A stretch of DNA of 8,285 bases from Atopobium sp. (GTDB lineage Bacteria > Actinomycetota > Coriobacteriia > Coriobacteriales > Atopobiaceae): NCBI GenBank assembly GCA_018376005.1, contig JAHACE010000017.1:1-8285 (forward strand), given 5' to 3'. How positions within the stretch are numbered: the stretch's first letter is position 1; each line of letters begins with the position of its first letter. The notes under the pieces were generated by a model that was given only the letters and a program-made list of their open reading frames with translations, was not told the origin of the DNA and ran no database searches. A program made the translations under genes and the position numbers. Shown piece by piece: positions 1-6,218 of this stretch.

Positions 1-545
1 CCTGAAGAAAGTCCATCAAGGCCGTCGATAAGGTTGATGATGTTGGCGTAAGCAACCAGGTAAATGACGGTTGCTGGGTAGGCGAGCCATCCAAGATCCA
101 CAAAGCCGTACGCGGAAAACGGATCAACAACGTTACCGATAATCAGGCCGCCCGCAGCCGCGATGCTTGCTGCAATTATCTGACCAGCGAGTTTCTGAAT
201 AGGCTTGAGAGAAAAAATGTCGTCGAGCAAGCCGGTCAAGAAAATTACCGCAAATGCAGCGCCAACAATCCAGAAGTTGACGTTGAGATAATAGCGAGAA
301 GAAAGGGTGATTTCTGCATGTCCAATAATTGCTTCAACGCCATAACGCACCAGCATAGCAACGGCTAACCCAAAGAAAATTGCAACGCCGCCCATGCGAG
401 GAATAGGTTTTTTATTGACTCGACGTGCAGAGGGTTTATCGACAACTCCAAGTTTCCAAGCTAGTTGACGAACGGCAGGGGTAATCAGAGCTGAACCAAG
501 ACCAGCTGAGAGGAAAACACAAAACATGGTTACCCAGAGGTTCAA
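1..545 (-). CDS. wecA: Undecaprenyl-phosphate sugar-1-phosphate transferase (WecA/TagO/MraY superfamily), N-terminal part
   Basis: This integral membrane enzyme moves a sugar 1-phosphate (GlcNAc-1-P in WecA/TagO) from a UDP-sugar to undecaprenyl phosphate, the first step of many cell-wall glycopolymers. The gene runs off the window at base 1, leaving 181 codons. Visible family motifs are DKPSARRVNKKPIPRMGG (36-53), the Asp-Asp pair D108-D109 in GLLDD, which is the magnesium/catalytic pair of the superfamily, and NIINLIDGLDGL (168-179). Hydrophobic segments near 5-22, 54-66, 92-107 and 119-137 fit a multi-pass protein. I chose the TTG at 545 because GAAGGG lies 8 bases upstream and an in-frame TGA closes the frame just before it; the ATG at 527 has only a poor ribosome site. 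The family call is firm. WecA/TagO is preferred over MraY because of the RPMGG and NLIDGLDG forms, but the exact sugar is not visible. Confidence 0.9.
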   Translation of the reverse strand, partial: MNLWVTMFCVFLSAGLGSALITPAVRQLAWKLGVVDKPSARRVNKKPIPRMGGVAIFFGLAVAMLVRYGVEAIIGHAEITLSSRYYLNVNFWIVGAAFAVIFLTGLLDDIFSLKPIQKLAGQIIAASIAAAGGLIIGNVVDPFSAYGFVDLGWLAYPATVIYLVAYANIINLIDGLDGLSS

Positions 546-600
546 GCCGCTTACCCTTCAATAAAAAACAGTATTTAACTGCTAAAATCCATACCATTTA

Positions 601-629
601 ATTGTGCTGCTCATTAAAAAACAAGTCAA
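601..629 (-). promoter_or_regulatory. Sigma70-type promoter of wecA
   Basis: Read on the minus strand, TTGACT (629-624) is a 5/6 match to the -35 box. It is separated by exactly 17 bases from CACAAT (606-601), a 4/6 match to the -10 box. Transcription would start near 594, about 50 bases before the TTG start codon. The tRNA-Ala promoter in this window uses the same -10 sequence and spacing. Confidence 0.6.
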
Positions 630-643
630 GACTTTAATCTTTT

Positions 644-660
644 TATAATCTCTTTATAGT
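644..660 (+). promoter_or_regulatory. Candidate -10 region for the 6S-like RNA
   Basis: TATAAT (644-649) and TATAGT (655-660) both lie just upstream of the structured RNA. TATAGT would place the start near 667, exactly where the closing helix of the RNA begins. No good -35 box stands 16-18 bases upstream of either, so the choice is uncertain. The region is AT-rich and shared with the divergent wecA promoter. Confidence 0.4.
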
Positions 661-666
661 AAGAAT

Positions 667-834
667 TGTCCTTTTCCCGCGGTCAAAACTGGGTGAACCG
701 ACAAGTTTTTTCAGGGAGCCTAATCTCGTGTTCAGTACAGGCATCCTTCGTTGTTAAGGAAGCTGGAACGCTCGAGCGCGGCGCCCACCTTATGAAGGTG
801 GGTTCATAGATGACTGCGGGGAAGGATATTTTTG
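667..834 (+). ncRNA. ssrS: Probable 6S RNA (RNA polymerase-binding regulatory RNA)
   Basis: 6S RNA binds housekeeping RNA polymerase by imitating an open promoter. I infer it here from structure. A closing helix pairs 667-684 with 812-828 (C670-G825 to C684-G812, one bulged U and two G-U pairs). Inside it TGAACC (694-699) can pair with GGTTCA (801-806). A central bubble follows, with an unpaired 5' strand (about 700-717) and a perfect 8-bp hairpin on the 3' strand, CCCACCTT (784-791) with AAGGTGGG (795-802). The apical rod pairs CTCG (725-728) with CGAG (773-776), TGTTC (729-733) with GAACG (766-770), CAG (738-740) with CTG (763-765), and TCCTT (744-748) with AAGGA (756-760). The closing helix is followed by TTTTT (829-833), as in an intrinsic terminator. 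Length of about 168 nt fits the family. The SRP RNA, RNase P and tmRNA signatures are absent. No open frame here looks coding. Confidence 0.7.
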
Positions 835-861
835 TGCCTAGGCAGTCTGTGTTTAAATTGT

Positions 862-945
862 GATGGCTCGCGGAAGAGTCGCGACGGCTCACGGAAGAGC
901 GCTGACAGTCCGCGGAAGAGCCGCAATGGTCCGTGGAAGCGTTGC
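862..945. repeat. Four degenerate 21-bp tandem repeats
   Basis: Units are 862-882, 883-903, 904-924 and 925-945, each exactly 21 bp. The core CGGAAGAG is kept in the first three units and drifts to TGGAAGCG in the fourth. Within units 1 and 2 the core is flanked by a small dyad (GCTC, six bases, GAGC or GAGT). Because 21 is a multiple of three, the repeat translates as a seven-residue motif (DGSRKSR-like), but the frame continues through the tRNA, so coding is unlikely. The array lies in the spacer between the 6S-like RNA and tRNA-Ala. Its function is unknown; it may be a relic of a coding sequence or a structured element. Confidence 0.8.
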
Positions 946-991
946 GCGCCTCCTCGCAAGCCTACAGCCGCTCATTCCGCCCGCATAATCA

Positions 992-1020
992 TTGACATAC
1001 CTGCCCCTGATTGCCACAAT
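992..1020 (+). promoter_or_regulatory. Promoter of tRNA-Ala
   Basis: A perfect -35 box TTGACA (992-997) is followed after 17 bases by CACAAT (1015-1020). The predicted start near 1027 leaves a leader of about six bases before the mature tRNA. Confidence 0.7.
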
Positions 1021-1032
1021 AAGTACCGCAAC

Positions 1033-1108
1033 GGGGATATAGCTCAGTTGGGAGAGCGCTGCCTTCGCAAGGCAGAGGCCGAGGGTTCGAATCCCTTTAT
1101 CTCCACCA
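1033..1108 (+). tRNA. tRNA-Ala, anticodon CGC
   Basis: This is a complete 76-nt cloverleaf. The acceptor stem pairs GGGGATA (1033-1039) with TATCTCC (1098-1104). The D stem is GCTC/GAGC. The anticodon stem CTGCC/GGCAG encloses the loop TTCGCAA, giving anticodon CGC, which reads GCG (alanine). The variable loop is AGGCC. The T arm is GAGGG-TTCGAAT-CCCTT. The discriminator A and the CCA end (1106-1108) are encoded in the DNA. It appears to be a single-gene transcript, with its own promoter upstream and a terminator directly downstream. Confidence 0.96.
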
Positions 1109-1117
1109 TGACTTTGA

Positions 1118-1144
1118 CGCGCGCAGAGACCCTGCGCGTTTTTT
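1118..1144 (+). terminator. Intrinsic terminator of tRNA-Ala
   Basis: CGCGCAG (1120-1126) pairs perfectly with CTGCGCG (1132-1138) around a five-base loop. Six T residues follow (1139-1144). It sits ten bases after the tRNA CCA end. Confidence 0.9.
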
Positions 1145-1152
1145 ATACCACC

Positions 1153-1168
1153 ATCTGCCTGGGCAGAT
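1153..1168. promoter_or_regulatory. Perfect inverted repeat before the radical SAM gene
   Basis: ATCTGCC-TG-GGCAGAT is a perfect 16-bp palindrome. It ends five bases before the GGGAGG ribosome site of the next gene. No T-run follows, so it is not a terminator. It could be an operator or a 5'-UTR hairpin. No convincing promoter for the downstream operon is visible in the short gap after the tRNA terminator. Confidence 0.5.
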
Positions 1169-1189
1169 ACGACGGGAGGCGAGAAACCC

Positions 1190-2227
1190 TTGGGTAGTGC
1201 ACCATCACCTCATACCCTTACGTTTTCTGCCTACGACGTCTGTGAACTCTGCCCAAGGCGTTGCCATGCTCAAAGAAACGCCGGTAAAGCAGGTCTTTGT
1301 GGAGCTTCAAGCACCATTCGTGTGGCTCGTTCTGCGCTGCACTTTTGGGAAGAGCCTCCTATTTCGGGTGAGGCTGGATCGGGCGCTATCTTTTTCACAG
1401 GTTGCCCGCTCAGATGCGTATTCTGCCAGAATCACCAGATCTCGCAAGAAGGTTTTGGCAAGCCAGTCACAACTGGGCGACTTGCCGAGATGATGCTTGA
1501 ACTGCAGGCTCAGGGTGCGCTCAACATCAACCTTGTAACTCCCTTGCACTTCTCGCCACACATAATTGAAGCAGTGACGCTGGCAAAAGAAGCGGGACTT
1601 ACGCTTCCAATTGTGTGCAATACCTCGGGATATGAGTTGCCAGAGGTGGTGCAGAAAGTTTCGAGCGTCATTGATATTTGGCTGACAGACGTCAAGTACG
1701 CAGACCCTGCGCTAGCAAAAGAGCTTTCGTACGCAGCAGATTATCCAGAGATGTCTATGGCGGCACTTGAGGTTATGCATGACTCGGTGATGAGTCGTGG
1801 CGGGCGCAAGCTGGATGATGACGGTCGCATGTTGCAGGGCATCATTGTGCGTCACCTGGTCATGCCCACGCACGCGGACGATTCCTGCGAGGTACTCAAC
1901 CGCGTCTGGAATCTTTGTCATAATGATGTAGACGTATCAATCATGAATCAGTACACGCCTAATGAGCGCATGCGTGCAGCTGGCGGTCCGCTTTCTGGAA
2001 CGCTTTCTGACGAGGAGTACGAGTTGGTGCTCTGTCATGCGGATGACCTGGGCTTTGAGAACCTGTGGTGGCAGGAGGGTGGAACCGTCTCCGAGAGTTT
2101 TGTGCCAGCCTTTGACGCAACAGGCGTTGAGGGTCCCGCGCTCAAGCTCCGTTCGGCTCACAGCAACGCCACCGACGCTGCAGCCCACACCATCACCAGC
2201 ATTCCCGATACGCAAACCGAGGAGTAA
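1190..2227 (+). CDS. PflX-like radical SAM protein (COG1313-type)
   Basis: A 345-residue iron-sulfur enzyme predicted to cleave S-adenosylmethionine to a 5'-deoxyadenosyl radical; the substrate is unknown. The radical SAM signature C72-x3-C76-x2-C79 lies in GAIFFTGCPLRCVFCQN. An N-terminal Cys motif C18-x2-C21-P-R-R-C25, with GLCG at C37, is typical of the PflX group, whose members resemble pyruvate formate-lyase activating enzymes. Later blocks LPIVCNTSGYE, DIWLTDVKYAD and IVRHLVMP fit the radical SAM barrel. The final 30 or so residues look low-complexity. The start is TTG at 1190, ten bases after GGGAGG (1174-1179); no other start lies upstream in frame, and the next would remove the Cys motif. 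It is followed after 2 bp by the coiled-coil membrane protein, suggesting one operon. No formate-lyase or glycyl-radical partner is seen nearby, so no activating role can be assigned. Confidence 0.87.
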   Translation: MGSAPSPHTLTFSAYDVCELCPRRCHAQRNAGKAGLCGASSTIRVARSALHFWEEPPISGEAGSGAIFFTGCPLRCVFCQNHQISQEGFGKPVTTGRLAEMMLELQAQGALNINLVTPLHFSPHIIEAVTLAKEAGLTLPIVCNTSGYELPEVVQKVSSVIDIWLTDVKYADPALAKELSYAADYPEMSMAALEVMHDSVMSRGGRKLDDDGRMLQGIIVRHLVMPTHADDSCEVLNRVWNLCHNDVDVSIMNQYTPNERMRAAGGPLSGTLSDEEYELVLCHADDLGFENLWWQEGGTVSESFVPAFDATGVEGPALKLRSAHSNATDAAAHTITSIPDTQTEE

Positions 2228-2229
2228 CC

Positions 2230-2682
2230 ATGTCTGTCGAGAAACCCGAAGAGCTCCAAACCACCCCAGCGCCACAGGCGGCTGCGCTCACGGACGCGGA
2301 GCGCGCCGAGCTCGAGGCTCTTCGCGCAGAGAAAGAGCGCAGGGAGCTTGAGGCTCTTCGCGCAGAGAAAGAGCGCGCTGAGCTTGAGGCGCTTCGTGCC
2401 GAGAAGACCCGTGCAGTCCAAGCAGAAGCTCAAGAGCAAGCAGAAGCAGCCGCCGCTGAAGACGCTCAGCTTGTTGCAGCTCAGCAGCGTGCCGCACGTC
2501 AAGCGGCTCAGCTGGAGGCCGCGCAAATTCGTCGTATTCAGGAGCAGCGCGCAAAAGGCCGCGCCCTCATGGAGCCAGATGAAGACGACGAAGACATCAA
2601 AATGCCTCTGGGACAAAAAATTGTTATTGGAACTGTGGTAATTCTTGCAGTTATCTTTGTTGTAAGCCAATTTATTTTGTAG
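2230..2682 (+). CDS. Charged-helix protein with C-terminal membrane anchor, unknown function
   Basis: I do not recognise this 150-residue protein. Residues 25-60 are three 12-residue repeats of the form RAELEALRAEKE, followed by Ala/Gln/Glu-rich sequence to about residue 112; the whole reads as a long charged helix or coiled coil. An acidic patch (EPDEDDED, 115-122) precedes a hydrophobic stretch at 131-150 that ends at the last residue, ILAVIFVVSQFIL. There is no signal peptide. This suggests a tail-anchored protein with its helix in the cytoplasm. The ATG lies 2 bp after the stop of the radical SAM gene. Its ribosome site GAGGAG (2219-2224) lies within that gene's end, so translation is likely coupled. 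The gene is real judging from codon pattern, ribosome site and domain order. It may be a partner or membrane tether of the radical SAM enzyme, but that is only inferred from position. Confidence 0.8.
   Translation: MSVEKPEELQTTPAPQAAALTDAERAELEALRAEKERRELEALRAEKERAELEALRAEKTRAVQAEAQEQAEAAAAEDAQLVAAQQRAARQAAQLEAAQIRRIQEQRAKGRALMEPDEDDEDIKMPLGQKIVIGTVVILAVIFVVSQFIL
2302..2409 (+). repeat. Three in-frame 36-bp tandem repeats
   Basis: Units 2302-2337, 2338-2373 and 2374-2409 each encode a 12-residue helix repeat. The first two are nearly identical at the DNA level (shared GAGGCTCTTCGCGCAGAG), while the third shows synonymous drift (GAGGCGCTTCGTGCCGAG). This indicates recent internal duplication, so copy number may vary between strains. 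Confidence 0.88.
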
Positions 2683-2742
2683 GACTGCTACTCTAGATAT
2701 ATCGTCTCACCGTCAGTTTTTGACCAATCGAAAAGAGCAACT

Positions 2743-4239
2743 ATGTCACTCACTGATCGTACCAAACCCTCAGACGTTAGCCTTAATACAGACTTGTATG
2801 AGCTCACGATGGCTCAAGGTTATTGGGAAGCCGGTCTTGTTGATGCAGAGGCATGCTTTACCGCATTCTTTCGCGAGAACCCCTTTAATGGTGGATTTGC
2901 AATTTCTTGTGGAACTGGTCAAATTGCTGACTTAGTTGAGAATTTTATCTTTGAAGATGACGATATTGACTACCTGGCAAGCATTAACTCTCCTGGTGGC
3001 GGTCGTCTCTTTAAGCCAGCGTTCCTTGAGTTTTTGCGTAACCACAAGCTCAATGTAACCATTGACGCAATCCCAGAGGGAGAGCTGGTTTTCCCACGTG
3101 AGCCTATGGTCCGCGTTGAGGGCTCCATTGTTGATTGCCAGCTCATTGAGACCGCCCTGCTTAACCTGGTCAACTTCCAGACTTTGGCAGCAACTAAGTG
3201 TGCTCGCGTTATCAAGGCTGCTCAGGGCAATCCCGTCTCTGACTTTGGCCTGCGTCGTGCGCAGGGTCCAGACGGCGGTCTGGCAGTTGCTCGTGCTTCC
3301 TATATTGCTGGTGCTTCCAGCACTTCAAATGTCCTTGCTGGCAAAATCTACGGCATTCCTGTCTTTGGTACCCATGCACACTCTTGGGTAATGTCGTTTG
3401 ACTCAGAGCTTGATGCCTTCAGAGCATTTGCAAAGTCCAGTCCAACTAACTGCTCACTTCTGCTTGATACCTATGATGTTCACGAAGGCATCAAGAACGC
3501 CATCATTGTGGCAAAAGAGATGGAGGAGCGCGGCGAGCGCTTGAATGCTGTTCGTATTGACTCCGGAGACCTTGCGCGCCTTTCTAAGGAAGCGCGTAAA
3601 GCCTTTGATGAGGCTGGTCTTCCTTACATCAAGATTTCTGTTTCGAATGATCTTGACGAGTACACCATCCAGTCGCTCTTTGCTCAGGGAGCACCTATTG
3701 ATGCCTTTGGTGTTGGCACTAAGCTTGCTACCTGCGATCCTCAGCCTTCGCTTGGCGGCGTCTATAAGCTGACCGCTCGTCGTCAGTCTGCTTCTGAGCC
3801 TTGGACTCCTGTTATCAAGCTGTCCGAGATGGCCTACAAGCGCACTGTTCCTGGCATTCAGCATATCCGCCGCTTCTACGATGCAAACGGCTGTCCTGCC
3901 GGCGACATGATTTTTGACCCAGATTACCTGGTCACCAAGAATCCAGAGTCTAAGGCAACCGTGGTGGATATCATTGATCCATATTCCACTCACAAGCTTG
4001 AAGGAACTTCTCGCGAACTGATGGTAAGGCTGGTAGAAGGAGGCAAGCGCGTAGGGGAGAGCGAGTCCATTGAGGTTGCTCGCGACCGCTGCCATGCTGC
4101 GCTTATGCACCTGGATGCGGCATACACGCGCTTCCTGAACCCTCAGATTTATCCTGTAGGCCTTGAGCGCGGTTTGGCCAATTTGCGTCACGAACTTGCC
4201 GCACAACATCAGGTAAAATCTTCCGAGGAAACCGAGTAG
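2743..4239 (+). CDS. pncB: Nicotinate phosphoribosyltransferase
   Basis: This enzyme joins nicotinate to PRPP, with ATP hydrolysis, to make nicotinate mononucleotide, the entry step of the Preiss-Handler NAD salvage route in the cytoplasm. The 498-residue protein is full length for the family. The N-terminal signature LNTDLYELTMAQGYW is at 14-28. DFGLRRAQGPDGG (167-179), GTHAHSW (209-215, with the conserved His region), LLDTYD (240-245), RIDSGDL (271-277) and GVGTKLATC (323-331) line the substrate and phosphate sites known in the family. The start ATG is supported by the immediate DLYELTMA motif; its ribosome site (AAAGAG about 6 bases upstream) is weak. No clear promoter or terminator lies in the 60-bp gap before it, so readthrough from the preceding operon is possible. 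The motif set fits the Gram-positive/archaeal type of the enzyme. Confidence 0.96.
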   Translation: MSLTDRTKPSDVSLNTDLYELTMAQGYWEAGLVDAEACFTAFFRENPFNGGFAISCGTGQIADLVENFIFEDDDIDYLASINSPGGGRLFKPAFLEFLRNHKLNVTIDAIPEGELVFPREPMVRVEGSIVDCQLIETALLNLVNFQTLAATKCARVIKAAQGNPVSDFGLRRAQGPDGGLAVARASYIAGASSTSNVLAGKIYGIPVFGTHAHSWVMSFDSELDAFRAFAKSSPTNCSLLLDTYDVHEGIKNAIIVAKEMEERGERLNAVRIDSGDLARLSKEARKAFDEAGLPYIKISVSNDLDEYTIQSLFAQGAPIDAFGVGTKLATCDPQPSLGGVYKLTARRQSASEPWTPVIKLSEMAYKRTVPGIQHIRRFYDANGCPAGDMIFDPDYLVTKNPESKATVVDIIDPYSTHKLEGTSRELMVRLVEGGKRVGESESIEVARDRCHAALMHLDAAYTRFLNPQIYPVGLERGLANLRHELAAQHQVKSSEETE

Positions 4240-4307
4240 TCTTTTAGGAACTACGCAATTAATTACGTAATTACGCTGCACACGTGCGCTGAATTTAAAG
4301 GAGAACC
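4240..4307. promoter_or_regulatory. Dyad-rich spacer upstream of argS
   Basis: The 68-bp gap holds two overlapping perfect palindromes, ATTACGTAAT (4262-4271) and CGTAATTACG (4266-4275). A further inverted repeat, GCAC-AC-GTGC (4278-4287), contains CACGTG. The argS ribosome site AAGGAG (4298-4303) follows. No T-run follows any hairpin, so there is no terminator after pncB. The dyads could be a protein-binding site; this is weak evidence. Confidence 0.4.
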
Positions 4308-6152
4308 ATGCGCGAGAAGATCGAGGAACTTGTACGTCAAGCCTTGGCAGATGCCCAGGCTGCGGGTGAGTTGCCTGAATTCCAGATTGATGACGTGGGA
4401 CTTGAGCGCCCACAGGACTCATCAAATGGTGACTGGTCTTCTACGGTTGCTATGCGTTCTGCAAAGCTGGCACATAAGGCTCCTCGCGATATTGCAGCAG
4501 CTCTTGTGGCTCATATTTCTGCAGATGCTCAGATTGAGCGCGTTGAAGTTGCAGGTCCTGGCTTTGTAAACTTCTACCTGTCTACCGCTGCGGGTAATGA
4601 GATCTTTAACACCGTTCGCGAGCAGGGCGCCGATTTTGGTCGTTCTGCCTTTGGTGCTGGCCAGAAGGTCCAGGTGGAGTACGTTTCTGCAAACCCCGTT
4701 GGCCCTCTGCACATTGGTCATGGCCGTTGGGCGGCGCTTGGAGATTCTCTAAGCCGCATTCTTGCCTTCGCAGGCTATGAGGTTGAGCGCGAGTACTACG
4801 TCAACGATCATGGCTCTCAGATGGACGTCTTTGGTCACTCCATCTCTAAGCGCTACCTGCAGCTTATTGACATCATGCAGAAGCGCGACATTGACGCTGA
4901 TGCGGCTGCGCAGGTGCTTGCAGAAGATCGCAATGCTTACGTTGCAGATGAAGACGATGCTCATCCAGAGGAGCATCCGTTTACTGACGAGTTCATTAAT
5001 TCTCTTGGCGGCAACGCATACGCTGGAGATTACATTGTTGACCTGGGACTTTTCTTCCTCAAAAATGATGGAGAAGTCTGGGCAGACAAGTCCGAAGATG
5101 AGCGCATGGCAGAGTTCCGTGAGCGCGGCTACAAGATGATGCTTGAGTCCATCAGAAACACCTGCCACAACGCTCGCGCCGACTTTGACGTGTGGTTCTC
5201 TGAGCGTTCTCTCTACGTTAAGGATGACCAGGGTAAAGACGCTGTTGATCGTGCGCTTGATGCTCTGGATAAGCTTGGCTACCTGTATCGTTCTGATGAG
5301 GGAGCACTGTTCTTCCGCTCCACTGATTTTGGTGACGATAAAGACCGTGTACTCATCAAAACAAATGGCGAGTATACCTATTTTGCTTCCGACGTTGCAT
5401 ACCACTGGAACAAGTTCCAGCGTGTCGACCACGTTATTGATATTTGGGGAGCAGATCACCACGGCTATATCCAGCGTGTTCGCTCTGCTGCAACAGCTCT
5501 TGGTTACCCAACCCAGTTTGAGGTTTTGCTTGGTCAGCTGGTCAATCTGCTTAGAAACGGCGTTGCCGTCAGGATGTCTAAGCGCAAAGGAACTGGTATC
5601 CACTTTGACGAGCTTCTCGCTGAGGTTGGTGTTGATGCAACGCGCTACACCCTTGTTTCAAAGTCTTCCAACCAGATGATTGACTTTGATATTGAGCAGG
5701 TAAAGCGTCAGGACAGCTCTAATCCTGTGTATTACGTTCAGTATGCTCACGCTCGTATTTGTTCTATTTTGCGCCGCGCAGCTGGCGTTGACCTTGATGA
5801 GGCAAAGGCACTTGGTATGGACGCTGTTGCAGATAAGGCTATTGGCTCTGAGGTTGATCTTGGGCTGCTCTCTGAAGATGCCGAGCAGGCTCTTGCTCGT
5901 AAACTCTTTGAGTTCCCAGGTCTTGTTGAGGGTTGTGCTCGCGATAGGGCACCATTCCGCATTACGCACTACATTGAAGAGCTTGCTGGCCAGTTCCACG
6001 CATTCTATACCGTTTGCCAGGTACTTCCTTCTGAAGGACGCCCACTGGACGCAGAGCTTTCTAAGGCTCGTCTTGCTGCGTGTGATGCAACTCGTCGCGT
6101 ACTTGCAATTGCTCTTGATTTGATTGGTGTTTCTGCTCCTGAGGCAATGTAA
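4308..6152 (+). CDS. argS: Arginyl-tRNA synthetase
   Basis: This class I synthetase charges tRNA-Arg with arginine using ATP, in the cytoplasm. The 614-residue protein has the family order: an N-terminal additional domain (about 1-90, with AGPGFVNFYLS at 82-92), the catalytic Rossmann fold with HIGH at 135-138 inside EYVSANPVGPLHIGHGRWA, a YYVNDHGSQM block, and MSKRKG at 423-428 as the KMSKS-type loop. A C-terminal helical DALR anticodon-binding domain follows and ends in IGVSAPEAM. The length is somewhat above the usual 550-590 residues. An acidic stretch ADEDDAHPEEHP near 212-223, in the catalytic-core insertion, probably accounts for the excess. The start ATG has AAGGAG four bases upstream. 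The downstream neighbourhood towards rho resembles the argS-rho linkage seen in many actinobacteria. There are no frameshifts or missing catalytic residues. Confidence 0.98.
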   Translation: MREKIEELVRQALADAQAAGELPEFQIDDVGLERPQDSSNGDWSSTVAMRSAKLAHKAPRDIAAALVAHISADAQIERVEVAGPGFVNFYLSTAAGNEIFNTVREQGADFGRSAFGAGQKVQVEYVSANPVGPLHIGHGRWAALGDSLSRILAFAGYEVEREYYVNDHGSQMDVFGHSISKRYLQLIDIMQKRDIDADAAAQVLAEDRNAYVADEDDAHPEEHPFTDEFINSLGGNAYAGDYIVDLGLFFLKNDGEVWADKSEDERMAEFRERGYKMMLESIRNTCHNARADFDVWFSERSLYVKDDQGKDAVDRALDALDKLGYLYRSDEGALFFRSTDFGDDKDRVLIKTNGEYTYFASDVAYHWNKFQRVDHVIDIWGADHHGYIQRVRSAATALGYPTQFEVLLGQLVNLLRNGVAVRMSKRKGTGIHFDELLAEVGVDATRYTLVSKSSNQMIDFDIEQVKRQDSSNPVYYVQYAHARICSILRRAAGVDLDEAKALGMDAVADKAIGSEVDLGLLSEDAEQALARKLFEFPGLVEGCARDRAPFRITHYIEELAGQFHAFYTVCQVLPSEGRPLDAELSKARLAACDATRRVLAIALDLIGVSAPEAM

Positions 6153-6180
6153 ACGATAGATAACTATGTTGTTTTGTCAT

Positions 6181-6218
6181 GATACCGTGCAAGTATTGAA
6201 TACCTGCACGGTATCTTT
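6181..6218 (+). terminator. Strong hairpin after argS, probable terminator
   Basis: GATACCGTGCA (6181-6191) pairs perfectly over 11 bp with TGCACGGTATC (6205-6215). GTAT and ATAC inside the loop extend the stem. Only TTT follows directly, so it is a weak intrinsic terminator or an mRNA 3'-end stabiliser. It lies 28 bases after the argS stop codon. Confidence 0.65.

Noticed and set aside
525..527. ATG at 527 as the wecA start
   Set aside because: The TTG at 545 has a better-spaced GAAGGG site and keeps the first membrane segment complete.
667..834. SRP RNA, RNase P RNA or tmRNA as the identity of the structured RNA
   Set aside because: The GGAAGCAG-type SRP loop, the AGGAAAGTCC region of RNase P and the tRNA-like end of tmRNA are all missing; TAGATGACTG at 807-816 only superficially recalls RNase P.
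683..892. Minus-strand 69-codon frame over the 6S candidate
   Set aside because: It has no ribosome site or recognisable protein pattern, and the base pairing of the RNA explains the sequence better.
862..945. CRISPR array
   Set aside because: The units are directly adjacent with no spacers, too short and degenerate, and no cas genes are present.
832..1197. Plus-strand open frame of 121 codons starting at TTG with a GGGGAAGG upstream
   Set aside because: It reads straight through the tRNA-Ala gene and its terminator. The apparent ribosome site is the 3' strand of the 6S closing helix. Its repeat-rich composition comes from the 21-bp array.
3454..4425. Long minus-strand frame of 323 codons opposite pncB and the start of argS
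   Set aside because: It is a shadow of strongly supported genes on the other strand, caused by their codon bias; its protein matches no family pattern.
4749..5603. Minus-strand frame of 284 codons opposite argS
   Set aside because: It lies wholly inside argS, which carries its catalytic motifs in the forward frame.
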